Shown: positions 9,958 to 18,859, counted from the first letter of the stretch. The stretch is DNA of 64,000 nucleotides from Myxococcales bacterium (GCA_020633335.1 JACKDU010000013.1:62001-126000), one strand, 5' to 3'. Program-made: numbers and translations. Notes: generated by a model not told the origin, from the sequence alone.

Positions 9958-11343
9958 ATGTCCTTTCTTGGTCTCCTTGATATCTCCTATCCATCTTCAT
10001 CGACTCTCCTCGCCCTCTCACTCGCGCTGACGCTCCCCGCGTGCGTGGTCCCCAAGGTCCTCGGCCCCAACGAGGTCGGCACCGAGAGTGACACCGGCGA
10101 GGGCTCGACCAGCGAGGGCTCGACCAGCGAGGGCGAGACCGGCGAGAGCTCGACCAGCGAGGGCGAGACCGGCGCGCCGCCGGTCTGCGAGGCGGGCGGG
10201 GGCGAGGCCGGCGTCTTGGCCTGGGCGCTCAGCGGCGACGAGCTCCCGGCCTTCTCGCGCGCGGTCGCCGTCGATCCCTCGGAGCGCCTGGTCCTCGCGG
10301 GGTCCGTCGTCGTCGAGAACGGCGACCTCGATCTCCGCGTCGACGTGCGCGGGGACGACGGGATCGAGGCCTGGCTCCACGGCTACGGCGGCGCCTTCGG
10401 CCTCGACGACCTGGCGCTCGACGTCGCGGTCGACGGCGCCGGCAACATCCACGCCCTCTACCGCGAGACGATCCTCTCGCTCGAGGAGGACATGTACGAG
10501 ACCTCCGACGCGCGCCTCGTCGTCCTCCGCTACGACCCCGCCGGCGAGCAGATCTGGCGCTGGGAGCAGGAGCACGCCGACGTCGAGATCGGCAACACCT
10601 ACGCGCCCGAGGGCGCCCTGGCGATCGTCGACGGGGCGCCCCGCGTCCTCGTCCGCGCCCCGGGGGAGCCGACCCTCGTGATCGCCCTCGACGACCTCGG
10701 CGAGGAGGTGTCGACGGCGACCCTCGCGGCCCCGGCGGGCCTCAGCGTCGAGCGGGCGGCGATCGCCAGCGACGGCCGCGTCTTCGTCGCTGGCGATCTC
10801 GAGGGCGAGATGGCGAGCCACGAGCTCTGGCTCGGCGGCTTCGCCGACGACGGCGCGCTCCTCTGGTCCGATCAATTCGGCGGCCTCGACGACTCGCCGA
10901 CCGCCCTGATCCCGGACCCCGAGGCGGGGGTCCTCCTCGCCTGGTCGACCAGCCTCCCGGGCGGGGTCGACAACCACCTCCGCCGCTACGACGGCAACGG
11001 GGCCGCGCTCTGGAGCGCGGCCGTACCCCTCAGCGGCCTCGACAGCGGGATCGCGGCCGGCGCGATCGCCTGCGACGGGGTCGTGCTCCTGACCGGCGCG
11101 TCGGACCGCGATCCCGCCCCGGAGAGCGCCTGGGGGTTCCGCCGCGAGCTCTGGGTCGCCGCCTACGGCCTCGACGGCGTCGAGCTCTGGTCGACCTTCC
11201 ACGCCTTCGGCGACGTCGAGAGCTACGGCGAGGGGATCGACGTCGCCGCCCTCGCCAACGGCGACGCGATCGTCGTCGGCAACGCGCTCGCCGGCGACGG
11301 GGCGACGTCGCTCCCCTGGCTCGGCCGCTTCGGCGGCGGCTGA
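9958..11343 (+). CDS. Propeller-like surface lipoprotein of module 1
   Basis: 461 residues from ATG 9958 with AGAGG upstream. Signal sequence with lipobox (LALTLPAC, Cys about residue 24), then a stalk of tandem STSEGETGE-like units, then about 360 residues of repeating beta-strand blocks of about 45-50 residues (VAVDPSERLVLAGSVVVENGDLDLRV, VAVDGAGNIHALYR, AIASDGRVFVAGDLEG), the SBBP/beta-propeller pattern common in myxobacterial secreted proteins. Probably displayed at the outer membrane. It is separated from the sigma genes by 78 bp holding a copy of the module's promoter-like element. Function unknown. Confidence 0.8.
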   Translation: MSFLGLLDISYPSSSTLLALSLALTLPACVVPKVLGPNEVGTESDTGEGSTSEGSTSEGETGESSTSEGETGAPPVCEAGGGEAGVLAWALSGDELPAFSRAVAVDPSERLVLAGSVVVENGDLDLRVDVRGDDGIEAWLHGYGGAFGLDDLALDVAVDGAGNIHALYRETILSLEEDMYETSDARLVVLRYDPAGEQIWRWEQEHADVEIGNTYAPEGALAIVDGAPRVLVRAPGEPTLVIALDDLGEEVSTATLAAPAGLSVERAAIASDGRVFVAGDLEGEMASHELWLGGFADDGALLWSDQFGGLDDSPTALIPDPEAGVLLAWSTSLPGGVDNHLRRYDGNGAALWSAAVPLSGLDSGIAAGAIACDGVVLLTGASDRDPAPESAWGFRRELWVAAYGLDGVELWSTFHAFGDVESYGEGIDVAALANGDAIVVGNALAGDGATSLPWLGRFGGG

Positions 11344-11374
11344 GGCCCGCGCTCCGGGGCGCGACGCGGGCTCA
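11342..11374. terminator. Hairpin between convergent genes
   Basis: GCCCGCG (11345-11351) pairs with CGCGGGC (11365-11371), extended by TGA/TCA with one bulged G. No T-tract. Placed exactly between two convergent stop codons, so it could serve both directions. Confidence 0.45.
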
Positions 11375-12436
11375 GCGGCGGTCGCCGCTGAGCTCGCGGA
11401 GCTTCTTGATCTGCTCGATCGATCCGATCGCGATGAGGGTCTGACCCGCCTCAAAGACCATGTCGCCCTTGGGCGCATGCTCGACGGTACCGTCGGTCAA
11501 CCGCACCGCGAGGACCAGCGAGCCGGTCGCCGCCCGGACGTCGGCGGAGCGGAGGGTGCGGCCCCGGAGGTTGCCCTCGCGGGTGATCTCGGCCTCCTCG
11601 ATCCGGAGGCCGACGTTGCGCTCGCGGAGCATGTCGTCGAGGAAGCGGACGACGTGGGGGCGGACCAGCTCCGACGCGATCCGCATGCCGCCGATCATGT
11701 TGGGGGAGACGACCGCGTCGGCGCCCGCCCGCTTGAGCTTCTGGATCGCCGAGGCGTGGATCGCCTTGGCGACGATCCGCGCGCTGTGGTTGTTCTGGCG
11801 GGCGGTGACGACCACGAACATGTTGGTCTTGTCGTCGTCGAGGGTGGCGACCACCCCCTTGGCCCGGCCGATCCCGGCGGCCTCGAGGATCTCGTCCTCG
11901 GTCGCGTCGCCGACGATCGGGATCACCCGCGCGTGCTCGACGTGCTCGAGCGCGTGCTCGTCGGTGTCGATCGCCACCACCGCCTCGCCGATCGTCAGGA
12001 GCTCGGAGATCACGTGGCTGCCGGTCGAGCCGCAGCCGCAGACGATGTAGTGGTTCTGGAGCTTCTTCATCCGGCGTTGGAGGCGGCTGTAGACCCGGAT
12101 CTGCGCGAAGTCCCCCTCGACGAAGAACGAGGTGATCGACGAGATCACGTAGAGGTTCGCCGAGATCCCGAAGAGGAGCAAGATCATCGTCCACTCCCGG
12201 CCGCCGGGGATCGTGGCGACGTCGATCACCTCGCCGAAGCCGACGGTCGTGACCGTGATCGCGGTCATGTAGACGCACTCGAAGAAGCTCCAGAGCCCGG
12301 GCTGGTGGCGGTAGCCGAGGTACCAGTAGCCGAGGGCGCCGAGGGTGAGGACCAGGAAGGAGACGACGCCGGCGAGGATCACCCGGCGGCGGGCCAGGCG
12401 ATAGTCGTCGAGGGTCGCCGTGAAGTGCCGGTCCAT
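11372..12436 (-). CDS. Two-helix potassium channel with RCK (TrkA-N/TrkA-C) domain
   Basis: 354 residues. A first membrane helix (about 18-40), a pore segment with selectivity filter TVGFGE (64-69; the usual form is TVGYGD) and a second helix (about 84-104) form a 2-TM channel. A TrkA-N Rossmann domain follows, starting YIVCGCGSTGSHV (130-142) with the acidic VAIDTD end of strand 2, and then a TrkA-C domain (GLRIEEAEITREGNLRGRTL). This is the MthK/Kch architecture, in which ligand or nucleotide binding to the RCK ring gates K+ flux across the inner membrane. It is 24 nt downstream of the ATPase gene and probably cotranscribed with it. Confidence 0.9.
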   Translation of the reverse strand: MDRHFTATLDDYRLARRRVILAGVVSFLVLTLGALGYWYLGYRHQPGLWSFFECVYMTAITVTTVGFGEVIDVATIPGGREWTMILLLFGISANLYVISSITSFFVEGDFAQIRVYSRLQRRMKKLQNHYIVCGCGSTGSHVISELLTIGEAVVAIDTDEHALEHVEHARVIPIVGDATEDEILEAAGIGRAKGVVATLDDDKTNMFVVVTARQNNHSARIVAKAIHASAIQKLKRAGADAVVSPNMIGGMRIASELVRPHVVRFLDDMLRERNVGLRIEEAEITREGNLRGRTLRSADVRAATGSLVLAVRLTDGTVEHAPKGDMVFEAGQTLIAIGSIEQIKKLRELSGDRR

Positions 12437-12460
12437 CGCTCCGGGTGACCCGCCTGCTCG

Positions 12461-13105
12461 CTAGCCGTCGCTCCGCCCGAGCTCGGCGACGACCGCCGCG
12501 AGGGCCTCGAGGCCGGCGCGCATCTTGTGGAAGAAGGAGCGCTGGTGGGGGACCAGCCAGAACTTGGGGTGCTTCGACCAGACCTCGCGGAGGCGGCGAT
12601 CGAGCTCGAGCGCCTCGCGGATCGACTCGTTGCGGATCGGGTTGCCGCCCTCGATCGAGATCCCGCCGACGGCCGCGCTCTCGAAGAAGATCACCGCCTC
12701 GTAGCGGGCGAGCTCGTCCTCGAGGGTGGTCTCCTGGGCGGCGAAGAAGTCGCCGTCGCTCTCGTGCGGCCAGTAGATCGAGCCGTCGACCGTGCCGCGG
12801 TCGCAGAGGAGGATCCGGCCGGGGTAGAGCGCCGACTGGACGTCCTCGAGGTTGCGCTGGACGTGGTAGATCGCCGACTGGGCCGAGCGCCGGGCGATCG
12901 GCTCGCGGACCCGCGGGAAGCCGCCGCTGAAGAGGAGCGTCGCCGCCTCGGGGACGATCACGACGCGCTCGCCGATCTCGCGGCGGAAGAGGTCGGCCGC
13001 GGTCGTCTTGCCGCCGCCCGGGCCGCCGGTGAGGACGATCCGACAGCGCGCCGGGGGCTGGGCCGGGGCCGGGGTCTCGCTCCGCTCGCTCGCCTGCTCG
13101 CTCAT
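12461..13105 (-). CDS. P-loop ATPase/kinase-like protein (AAA_28 type)
   Basis: 214 residues from ATG 13105. Walker A GGPGGGKTT (27-35), then PEAATLLFSGGFP, a hydrophobic strand plus acid ILLCDRGTVDGSIYW as a Walker B-like element, and a C-terminal helical lid with RIRNES-like and LDRRLREVWSKHP segments. The pattern fits the AAA_28/NadR-type small NTPases that phosphorylate small molecules or act as switches. It sits immediately upstream of the RCK potassium channel gene, with 24 nt between; whether it modulates the channel is only suggested by the arrangement. Confidence 0.7.
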   Translation of the reverse strand: MSEQASERSETPAPAQPPARCRIVLTGGPGGGKTTAADLFRREIGERVVIVPEAATLLFSGGFPRVREPIARRSAQSAIYHVQRNLEDVQSALYPGRILLCDRGTVDGSIYWPHESDGDFFAAQETTLEDELARYEAVIFFESAAVGGISIEGGNPIRNESIREALELDRRLREVWSKHPKFWLVPHQRSFFHKMRAGLEALAAVVAELGRSDG

Positions 13106-13194
13106 CCTCGGCCGCTTTTACCACGGCAGCGGCGGCGGTCGCCGGCTGGGCGTGCGCGGGCGCGCCGGCGGGCCGCGGGCGCGCTATCCTCCGG

Positions 13195-14406
13195 GTGGTG
13201 GCGGGCGAGCGGGTGATCTTCCACGTCGACATGGACGCCTTCTTCGCGTCGGTCGAGATCCGCGAGCGGCCCGAGCTCCGGGGAAAGCCGGTCCTGGTCG
13301 GCGGGACCGGGCCCCGCGGGGTGGTCGCGGCCGCCTCCTACGAGGCCCGCCGCTTCGGCTGCCGCTCGGCCCAGCCGACCGCGATCGCCCGCCGCCGCTG
13401 TCCGCAGGCGGTGATCCTGCCGCCCCGTCACGGGCTCTACAGCGCGACTTCGCGCGAAATCTTCGCGATCTTCGACCGCTTCTCGCCGCTGGTCGAGGGC
13501 CTCTCGATCGACGAGGCCTTCCTCGACCTCAGCGGCGCCGAGCGCCTCCTCGGCGGGCCGTTGGAGGCCGCGGGCGCGCTCCGGCGGGCGGTCTTCGCGG
13601 AGACCCGGCTGACCTGCTCGATCGGCGTGGCGACCTCGAAGCTGGTCGCCAAGATCGCCAGCGCCCTCCACAAGCCCGACCAGGTGACGATCGTCCCGGC
13701 CGGCGAGGAGCGGGCCTTCCTCGCGCCGCTGCCGATCGGCCGCCTCTGGGGGGTCGGCCCCAAGGCCCAGGAGCGCCTCCACGCCCGCGGGATCCAGACG
13801 ATCGGCGATCTCCAGGGGGCCGGCGAGGCGACCCTGCGGCGCTGGCTCGGGGATCACGGCGCCCACCTCCACCGCCTCGCGCTGGCGCTCGACGAGCGCG
13901 AGGTGCTCCCCGACCGGCCGGCGAAGTCGATCTCCCACGAGGACACCTACGAGGTCGACATCGCGGGCGAGGCGGCGATCCACCGCGAGCTCCTCCGGCA
14001 GGCGACCCGGGTCGCCGATCGCCTGGTCGCCGCGGGGCTCCGCGGGCGCCGGGTGCAGCTCAAGATCCGCGATCACACCTTCCGCACCGAGACCCGCCAG
14101 CTCACCCTCGGCGAGGCGACCGCGCAGGCGCGCGAGCTCTTCGCCGCCGCGCGCAAGCTCCTGAAGAGCGTCGAGATCGAGGGGCGGAGCTTCCGGCTCA
14201 CGGGCGTCGGCGTCGGCGAGCTCGAGGGCGCCGCGGGCGAGCAGCTCTCGCTCCTCGAGGCGCCGAAGGGGGCGGCGCTGCAGGAGGTGATGAGCGCGGT
14301 TCGAAAGCGCTACGGCCACCAGGCGCTCTTCCCCGCGGACGCCGGCGCCGAGGAGAGGCCGGGGGCGACGGCGTCGGTCCATCACCGGCCGCGCGGCGAG
14401 TCGTAG
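13195..14406 (+). CDS. dinB: DNA polymerase IV (Y-family, translesion)
   Basis: 403 residues from GTG 13195 or the adjacent GTG 13198. Palm motif VDMDAFFASVE with catalytic Asp12, steric-gate region, SYEARRFGCRSAQPT fingers, and SIDEAFLD with catalytic Asp106 and Glu107. The helix-hairpin-helix region (LWGVGPKAQERLHARGIQTIGDL) and little-finger domain follow. A QLSLLEA segment near residue 365 resembles a beta-clamp-binding motif. It carries out error-prone bypass of lesions in the cytoplasm. Divergent from the ATPase/channel operon with an 89-bp gap; I see no convincing LexA box there. Confidence 0.95.
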   Translation: MVAGERVIFHVDMDAFFASVEIRERPELRGKPVLVGGTGPRGVVAAASYEARRFGCRSAQPTAIARRRCPQAVILPPRHGLYSATSREIFAIFDRFSPLVEGLSIDEAFLDLSGAERLLGGPLEAAGALRRAVFAETRLTCSIGVATSKLVAKIASALHKPDQVTIVPAGEERAFLAPLPIGRLWGVGPKAQERLHARGIQTIGDLQGAGEATLRRWLGDHGAHLHRLALALDEREVLPDRPAKSISHEDTYEVDIAGEAAIHRELLRQATRVADRLVAAGLRGRRVQLKIRDHTFRTETRQLTLGEATAQARELFAAARKLLKSVEIEGRSFRLTGVGVGELEGAAGEQLSLLEAPKGAALQEVMSAVRKRYGHQALFPADAGAEERPGATASVHHRPRGES

Positions 14407-14820
14407 CCGCCGGCGGTCGACCGAGATCGCCGGCCCACGGCGTCGACCCCCGGGGCCGGCTCTGGCTCACCTGTGGGCGTCAGCTCGCCGCGCTCGCGGG
14501 CGACGCGTGGCGGGTCGAGACCCTGCCGGGCGCGCCCGGGCTGAGCGCGCTCGCGGGGGTCGAGGCCGGCGTGATCACGATCCTCGACGGCGACGACGCG
14601 CTCTGGTCGCGCGACGACGAGGGCGCCTGGACCCGCACCCCCTACGCCGACGCGCGGCCCCAGCGTGCCGAGGTCTCGGCGCCGAGGACCCGGCTCCACG
14701 TCGAGAGGAGCGGCGCCCCCTGGCTGCTCCGCGAGTTCTTCCACGGCGACGAGCGCAGCGCCGGCAACCTCCCCCAGCGGACGAGCTACGTCTACAGCCC
14801 CGGCCGCTCGCCGGGCCGAA
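14407..14820 (+). pseudogene. Truncated coding remnant, propeller-like
   Basis: Immediately after dinB a frame reads as a plausible protein for about 130 residues: VDPRGRLWLTCGRQLAAL, GVEAGVITILDGDDALWSRD, WLLREFFHGDERS, TSYVYSP. The WxxD/DDALWSRDDEGAW pattern resembles propeller blades. No ATG, GTG or TTG start lies before it and no stop separates it from the COQ4-like gene; after about 14820 the sequence loses protein character. I read it as a gene fragment left by a deletion or insertion. Bases 14821-14966 hold no gene that I can see. Confidence 0.4.
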
Positions 14821-14966
14821 CACATGTCGAGAGGGGCGCGTCGCTCGGGGCGCTCTCATGGCCCAAGGAGCATGGTTCAAGAGGCCTGCGATCGACTGGG
14901 GGGGTCTGCACGTTCGGCCAGGCGGATCGTGCTAGCGTGGGCCTCCCTCAGCGATCGGAGAATTCG

Positions 14967-15935
14967 ATGGACCTCATACAACCGCCGGCGGAAGCCGCAC
15001 CCCACGGACTCTCGCTGCTCAAGGCGGTCGCCCAGGCGAACGAGGCCGGGGCGATGAGCGAGGCGAGCCGTCGCTTCCTCGAGGGCGCGCAGCGGGTCGT
15101 CCTCGGCACCGACCTCGACCTCGACGCGCTCCCGGAGAGCGCGCCGGAGCGCCTCGCGGCCGCGCTGCCGGAGGATCCGGCGCTGCGCCGGCAATTCCTC
15201 CAGGGCATGGTGGTGGTCTCGCTGGCCGACGGGATCCCGACGCCCGGGCAGAACGCGATCATCCAGCGGAGCGCGAAGGCCCTGGGGGTCGAGCCGCCCG
15301 AGGTCCACTCGCTGCGCTACCTCTCGGAGCGGCGGATCGCGATCTTCCGCCTCGACTTCATGCGGAGCTCGCACATGCGCAAGGGCGTCGAGCACTCGTA
15401 CGCTGACCAATCGCTGATGGGCTTCGTCAAGTCGGTCCTGAGCACCGCCGGTCTGATCGAGGACCCGGGCGTCGCCGCGATGTACCGCGACCTCGAGAGG
15501 CTCCCCGAGGACACCCTCGGCCATCAGCTCTATCAGCACTTCCGGCACAATAATTTCGCGTTCCCGGGGGAGAAGCACGGCTTCCCCGAGTCGGGGGTCT
15601 ACCACGACGTCACCCACGTCCTCTCGGGCTACGACACCACGCCCCAGGGCGAGATGCAGATCGCGGCGTTCATCGACGGCTACATGAAGCAGGGGCCCTT
15701 CTCGGTCGCGATCTTCACGATGGTCATGTACAGCGCCGGCGTGAACCTCTCGCCCCTGGTCGACCAGCCCTACGTGCCCAACATCCTCGCGGAGCCCGGG
15801 CTCGTCGAGAAGATCCTCCACGCGTGGCGGCGCGGCGCCCAGGTCAACACCGACCTCAGCGACCAGTGGAACTTCTGGCCCTATCTCCCGCGGCCGGTCG
15901 ATGAGGTCCGTCGGGAGCTCGGCGTCCCGGCGTAG
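14967..15935 (+). CDS. COQ4-like protein with N-terminal TerB-like region
   Basis: 322 residues from ATG 14967 (ribosome site CGGAG). Residues about 65-120 (LRRQFLQGMVVVSLADGIPTPGQNAIIQRSAKALG) look like a TerB-type helical domain. The C-terminal part contains YHDVTHVLSGYDTTPQGE, an exact fit to the HDxxH-x11-E metal-binding signature of COQ4 (His213, Asp214, His217, Glu229), with hydrophobic helices around it. COQ4 proteins act in ubiquinone biosynthesis (C1 decarboxylation/hydroxylation of the ring). Whether this protein works on quinones is inference; it may be a related lipid-binding metalloprotein. No other quinone gene is nearby. Confidence 0.7.
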   Translation: MDLIQPPAEAAPHGLSLLKAVAQANEAGAMSEASRRFLEGAQRVVLGTDLDLDALPESAPERLAAALPEDPALRRQFLQGMVVVSLADGIPTPGQNAIIQRSAKALGVEPPEVHSLRYLSERRIAIFRLDFMRSSHMRKGVEHSYADQSLMGFVKSVLSTAGLIEDPGVAAMYRDLERLPEDTLGHQLYQHFRHNNFAFPGEKHGFPESGVYHDVTHVLSGYDTTPQGEMQIAAFIDGYMKQGPFSVAIFTMVMYSAGVNLSPLVDQPYVPNILAEPGLVEKILHAWRRGAQVNTDLSDQWNFWPYLPRPVDEVRRELGVPA

Positions 15936-15951
15936 GTCGCTCTCGTCCCGC

Positions 15952-16521
15952 TCAGAGCTCCCAGAGCCGCCCGAGCGGCAGCTCCATCGCCTCGAAGGGC
16001 TCCACCCGCACCAGCACGTCGCCGGCGTGGGCGGCGACGCGGATCCACGCCTCGCCGCCGTGGCGATAGACCTCGAGCGTCCGCGCGTTCGGATCGACGA
16101 GCCAGACGTGGCGGATCTCTTCGCGGTGGTAGACCTCCATCTTGTCCGCGCGATCGATCGCCTGCGTCGACGGCGAGAGGACCTCGCAGATCCAATCCGG
16201 GGCGACCGCCGACCAGGCGGCGCTGCGCTCCGGGAGCTGGCCGCGATCGCGGCGCCAGCCGGCGAGGTCCGGGACGACGATGTCTGGCTCGGGGCCGAGG
16301 TGGAGCTCCGGCTCGTCGAGGATGATCCAGCCTCCGGGCCCGTCGTCGCCGAAGCGGAAGCGAGCGCCGAGGAGGATCCCCAGCGACGACGTCGCGCTCG
16401 CGTGGGCGAAGGCCGGTCGCGGGTGGGTGTGGAGGACTCCGAAGATCACCTGCGCGACGTGCCCGGGCGGCGCCCTCAGGACGTCCTCGTAGGTCGCGCG
16501 GCGGGGGGCCTCGGCGGTCAC
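15952..16521 (-). CDS. Uma2-family (DUF820) putative nuclease-fold protein
   Basis: 189 residues from GTG 16521, chosen because GGGGAG lies just upstream and the longer frame is low-complexity. The sequence ATYEDVLRAPPGHVAQVIFGVL, the LDEPELHLGPEPDIVVPDLAGW block, ICEVLSPSTQAIDRADKMEVYHREEIRHVWLVDPNARTLEVYR and the C-terminal GDVLVRVEPFEAMELPLGRLW form the Uma2/DUF820 pattern. The E-x-D...E-x-K-like set (EPDIVVPD, EVLSPS, KMEVY) fits a restriction-endonuclease fold. Convergent with the COQ4-like gene, 16 bp apart. Biological role of the family is unclear. Confidence 0.8.
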   Translation of the reverse strand: MTAEAPRRATYEDVLRAPPGHVAQVIFGVLHTHPRPAFAHASATSSLGILLGARFRFGDDGPGGWIILDEPELHLGPEPDIVVPDLAGWRRDRGQLPERSAAWSAVAPDWICEVLSPSTQAIDRADKMEVYHREEIRHVWLVDPNARTLEVYRHGGEAWIRVAAHAGDVLVRVEPFEAMELPLGRLWEL

Positions 16522-16714
16522 GGCTCCCCATCTTGGCGCAGGCGCGGCGGCCGGGCAATCGCTCCGCAGGACCTCGCGGCCCCGCGGCTCCGTTGCTCCG
16601 TGCGCCGCACCCCGGCGAGGAGCGGCGAAATCGGCTGAAATCGGCGTGAAACCGGCCTGAAACCGACATTTCACCGGTGCGGGGGCAGAGTCAGCGGGCA
16701 CCGGAGAGAACGCC

Positions 16715-17929
16715 ATGCAGACCCGCACCCGCACCCGCACCCTCGCCCCCGTCCTTTGCGCCGCCGCCCTCGCCCTCTTCGCCTCGAGCAGCGCCGCGGC
16801 CGCGACCCCCGACACCTGCTTCGTCGCCAAGAAGCGCGGCCCGATCAAGGTCGACGTCAACAAGAACGCCCCCTGGGTCGACTACCAGAGCTACTCGAAC
16901 TACGCGCCGGTCGACGCGGTCCTCGTCGGCCGCACGGTCTACCTCCGCGGCCTCGCCGAGAACCGCTGGGACGCCAACAAGACGATCGCCAGCGTGCCCT
17001 CCGCGAGCTCGGACCCGAAGGCCCGGATGATCTTCAGCGCGGTCTCGGGGGAGCGCGGCGGCTCGCGCCTCGTCAACGCCCGGGTCGACGTCCACGACGG
17101 CGGCTCGGTCGTCTCCGAGGTCGACCGCCTCACCTGGGTCTCCCTCTCCGGGATCGCCTGGCCGGTCGGCACCGGCCAGCCGCTCACCCTGGCCACCGGC
17201 TTCACCGCCTACGGCCGCGGCTACCGGGCGCCGCTCCGCTACGGCGAGGGCGACGTGATCCGCCTGACCGGCCTGGCCAAGGGGACAGTCAAGACCAACG
17301 CCCACGTCGCGTCGATCCCGAGCTCGTGGGCGCCGCCCGGCCGGCGGATCTTCCTGGCGAACAACCACGAGGGCTTCACCCGGGTCGACGTCTTCGCCAA
17401 CGGCGCGGTCGTGGCGATGTCCGACGCCGCCCACGGCTGGGTCTCGCTCGACGGGATCGCCTACAGCACCCAGCCCGCCAACCCGATCGACATGACCGCC
17501 TACCACTGGACCGCCTACGGGGCCGGCTACGCGCCGCCGAGCATCAACCAGAGCGGCGGCGTGGTCTACCTCTCGGGGCTCGCCAAGCGCTCCGGGGGCG
17601 TCGCCTACCGCCAGCTCTTCAACCTCTTCGAGGACGTCAAGCCGGCGAAGCGCGAGGTCTTCTGGGTGCTCAGCGCCAACGGGCCGGTGCGGGTCGACGT
17701 CTTCCCCGACGGCAAGGTCGAGGTCCAGGGCGACCCGGGCAAGTGGGTCTCGCTCGACGGGATCTCGTTCCTCCCGAAGGCGACGGCGATCGCCACCGGC
17801 GTCGCCTTCCCGACGTCGAGTACGATCGATCAGTGGGGCAAGGCGAACGATCCCGACCCCGCCTTCGCGGGCCTGCCGCAGTGGCGCTGCAAGGAGGTCG
17901 GCGGCAAGTGGGTGCCGGGCACCCCGTAG
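16715..17929 (+). CDS. Secreted repeat protein with WVSLDGI motifs
   Basis: 404 residues from ATG 16715 (GGAGAG upstream). Signal peptide to about residue 29. The mature protein has three to four related units of roughly 110 residues: each has VVYLSGLA- or VYLRGLA-like strands, a PSSxxPxxRxIF segment, RVDVFANGAV-type strand, and a WVSLDGIAY/WVSLSGIAW closing motif (about 145, 245 and 350). The C-terminus has a CxxxxxxxW tail. The repeat style resembles beta-rich stalk or fibre proteins seen in secreted myxobacterial products. No enzymatic motif is apparent. It converges with the FHA gene, 19 bp away. Confidence 0.8.
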   Translation: MQTRTRTRTLAPVLCAAALALFASSSAAAATPDTCFVAKKRGPIKVDVNKNAPWVDYQSYSNYAPVDAVLVGRTVYLRGLAENRWDANKTIASVPSASSDPKARMIFSAVSGERGGSRLVNARVDVHDGGSVVSEVDRLTWVSLSGIAWPVGTGQPLTLATGFTAYGRGYRAPLRYGEGDVIRLTGLAKGTVKTNAHVASIPSSWAPPGRRIFLANNHEGFTRVDVFANGAVVAMSDAAHGWVSLDGIAYSTQPANPIDMTAYHWTAYGAGYAPPSINQSGGVVYLSGLAKRSGGVAYRQLFNLFEDVKPAKREVFWVLSANGPVRVDVFPDGKVEVQGDPGKWVSLDGISFLPKATAIATGVAFPTSSTIDQWGKANDPDPAFAGLPQWRCKEVGGKWVPGTP

Positions 17930-17948
17930 TCGCGGCGCGGGGGCGGAC

Positions 17949-18851
17949 TCAGCCGGCGACGCTCACCGAGAGCGCGCCGGTGCCGATCCGCATCAGCCCG
18001 GTGCCGGTGCGGCGCTCGACCACCTGACCCGCGCCGGCGATCCCGAGGCGGCCGAGCTCCTGGCGGGCGCGATGGATCTGGACCTTCACCGTCTGGCGAT
18101 CGATCCGGAGCATCCCCGCCAGATCCTCCTCGCTGACCCAGCCGCGCTCCGACTCGGCGCCGCCCTGGCGGAGGCGCTCGCGGGCGAGGGTGAGGAGCGT
18201 GTAGTGGTGGCTGCGCGGCGGCAGGCGGGTGCGTCGCCCGGGCTCGACGACGACGACCTCGACCGACTCCTCGTCGGGGGCGACCACGAATTCGAGGCAG
18301 AGGCGCGGGGCCGTGAGGGCGGCGGCGGTCGGCTCGAGGCGCTGCGGGAGGTGGAGGCGCCAGCTCCGGCCGCCGGCCTCGACGAGGTCGAGGTCGTCGA
18401 CCGGGGTCACGCCGCCGCCGCTGGCCTCGGCGACCCAGCGGCCCTCGGCCGAGAGCCAGACCGTGACCTCGACGTCCTCGTCGTCGGGGAGCGCCAGGAC
18501 GTCGCCGTCGGCGGCGAGGACCGGCCCGCCGTCGACCGGGCGGGCGTGGGCCGTCGGCCCGCGGGCGTCGAGGAGCTCCCAGGTGAATTCGGGATCGGCG
18601 ATCTGCACCCGCGCGCCCTGGGCGAGGAGCACCCGCTCGCCGGCGGCGAGGGGGCGGGCGTCGACGACGCTGCCGTTGCGGGAGCCGAGGTCGCGGACGC
18701 TCCACTGGCCCGCGCTCCAGGCGATCACCGCGTGCTCCGCCGACACCCGCGGGTCGCGGATCCGCAGGGTGCAGGCGCCGGAGCGGCCGACCAGCGTGCG
18801 CTCGGCGAGGGTGAGCGTGCGCCCGCTGGCGATGTCGCGGAGGAGGCCGAT
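17949..18851 (-). CDS. FHA-domain protein with C-terminal winged-helix-like region; start unclear
   Basis: About 300 residues. FHA domain at the N-terminus: LTLAERTLVGRSGACTLRIRDPRVSAEHAVIAW, RDLGSRNGSVVDARPL, with the GRS, SxxH and NGS residues used for phosphothreonine binding. The C-terminal 90 residues (YTLLTLARERLRQ...GWVSEEDLAGMLRIDRQTVKVQIHRARQEL) look like a winged-helix DNA-binding domain. Directly downstream of the tandem kinase gene, so a kinase-reader pair is likely. No ATG, GTG or TTG occurs between the kinase stop codon and the FHA domain: candidates are ATC at 18851, GTA at 18863 or CTG at 18893. The coordinate given is the ATC. Confidence 0.75.
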   Translation of the reverse strand: MGLLRDIASGRTLTLAERTLVGRSGACTLRIRDPRVSAEHAVIAWSAGQWSVRDLGSRNGSVVDARPLAAGERVLLAQGARVQIADPEFTWELLDARGPTAHARPVDGGPVLAADGDVLALPDDEDVEVTVWLSAEGRWVAEASGGGVTPVDDLDLVEAGGRSWRLHLPQRLEPTAAALTAPRLCLEFVVAPDEESVEVVVVEPGRRTRLPPRSHHYTLLTLARERLRQGGAESERGWVSEEDLAGMLRIDRQTVKVQIHRARQELGRLGIAGAGQVVERRTGTGLMRIGTGALSVSVAG

Positions 18852-18859
18852 GGCCGAGT

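Noticed and set aside
14375..14387. CGGTGATGGACCG on the minus strand within the end of dinB, like the module 1 element
   Set aside because: One mismatch, no CGGRSAM block 9 nt further, and no gene start downstream; probably chance.
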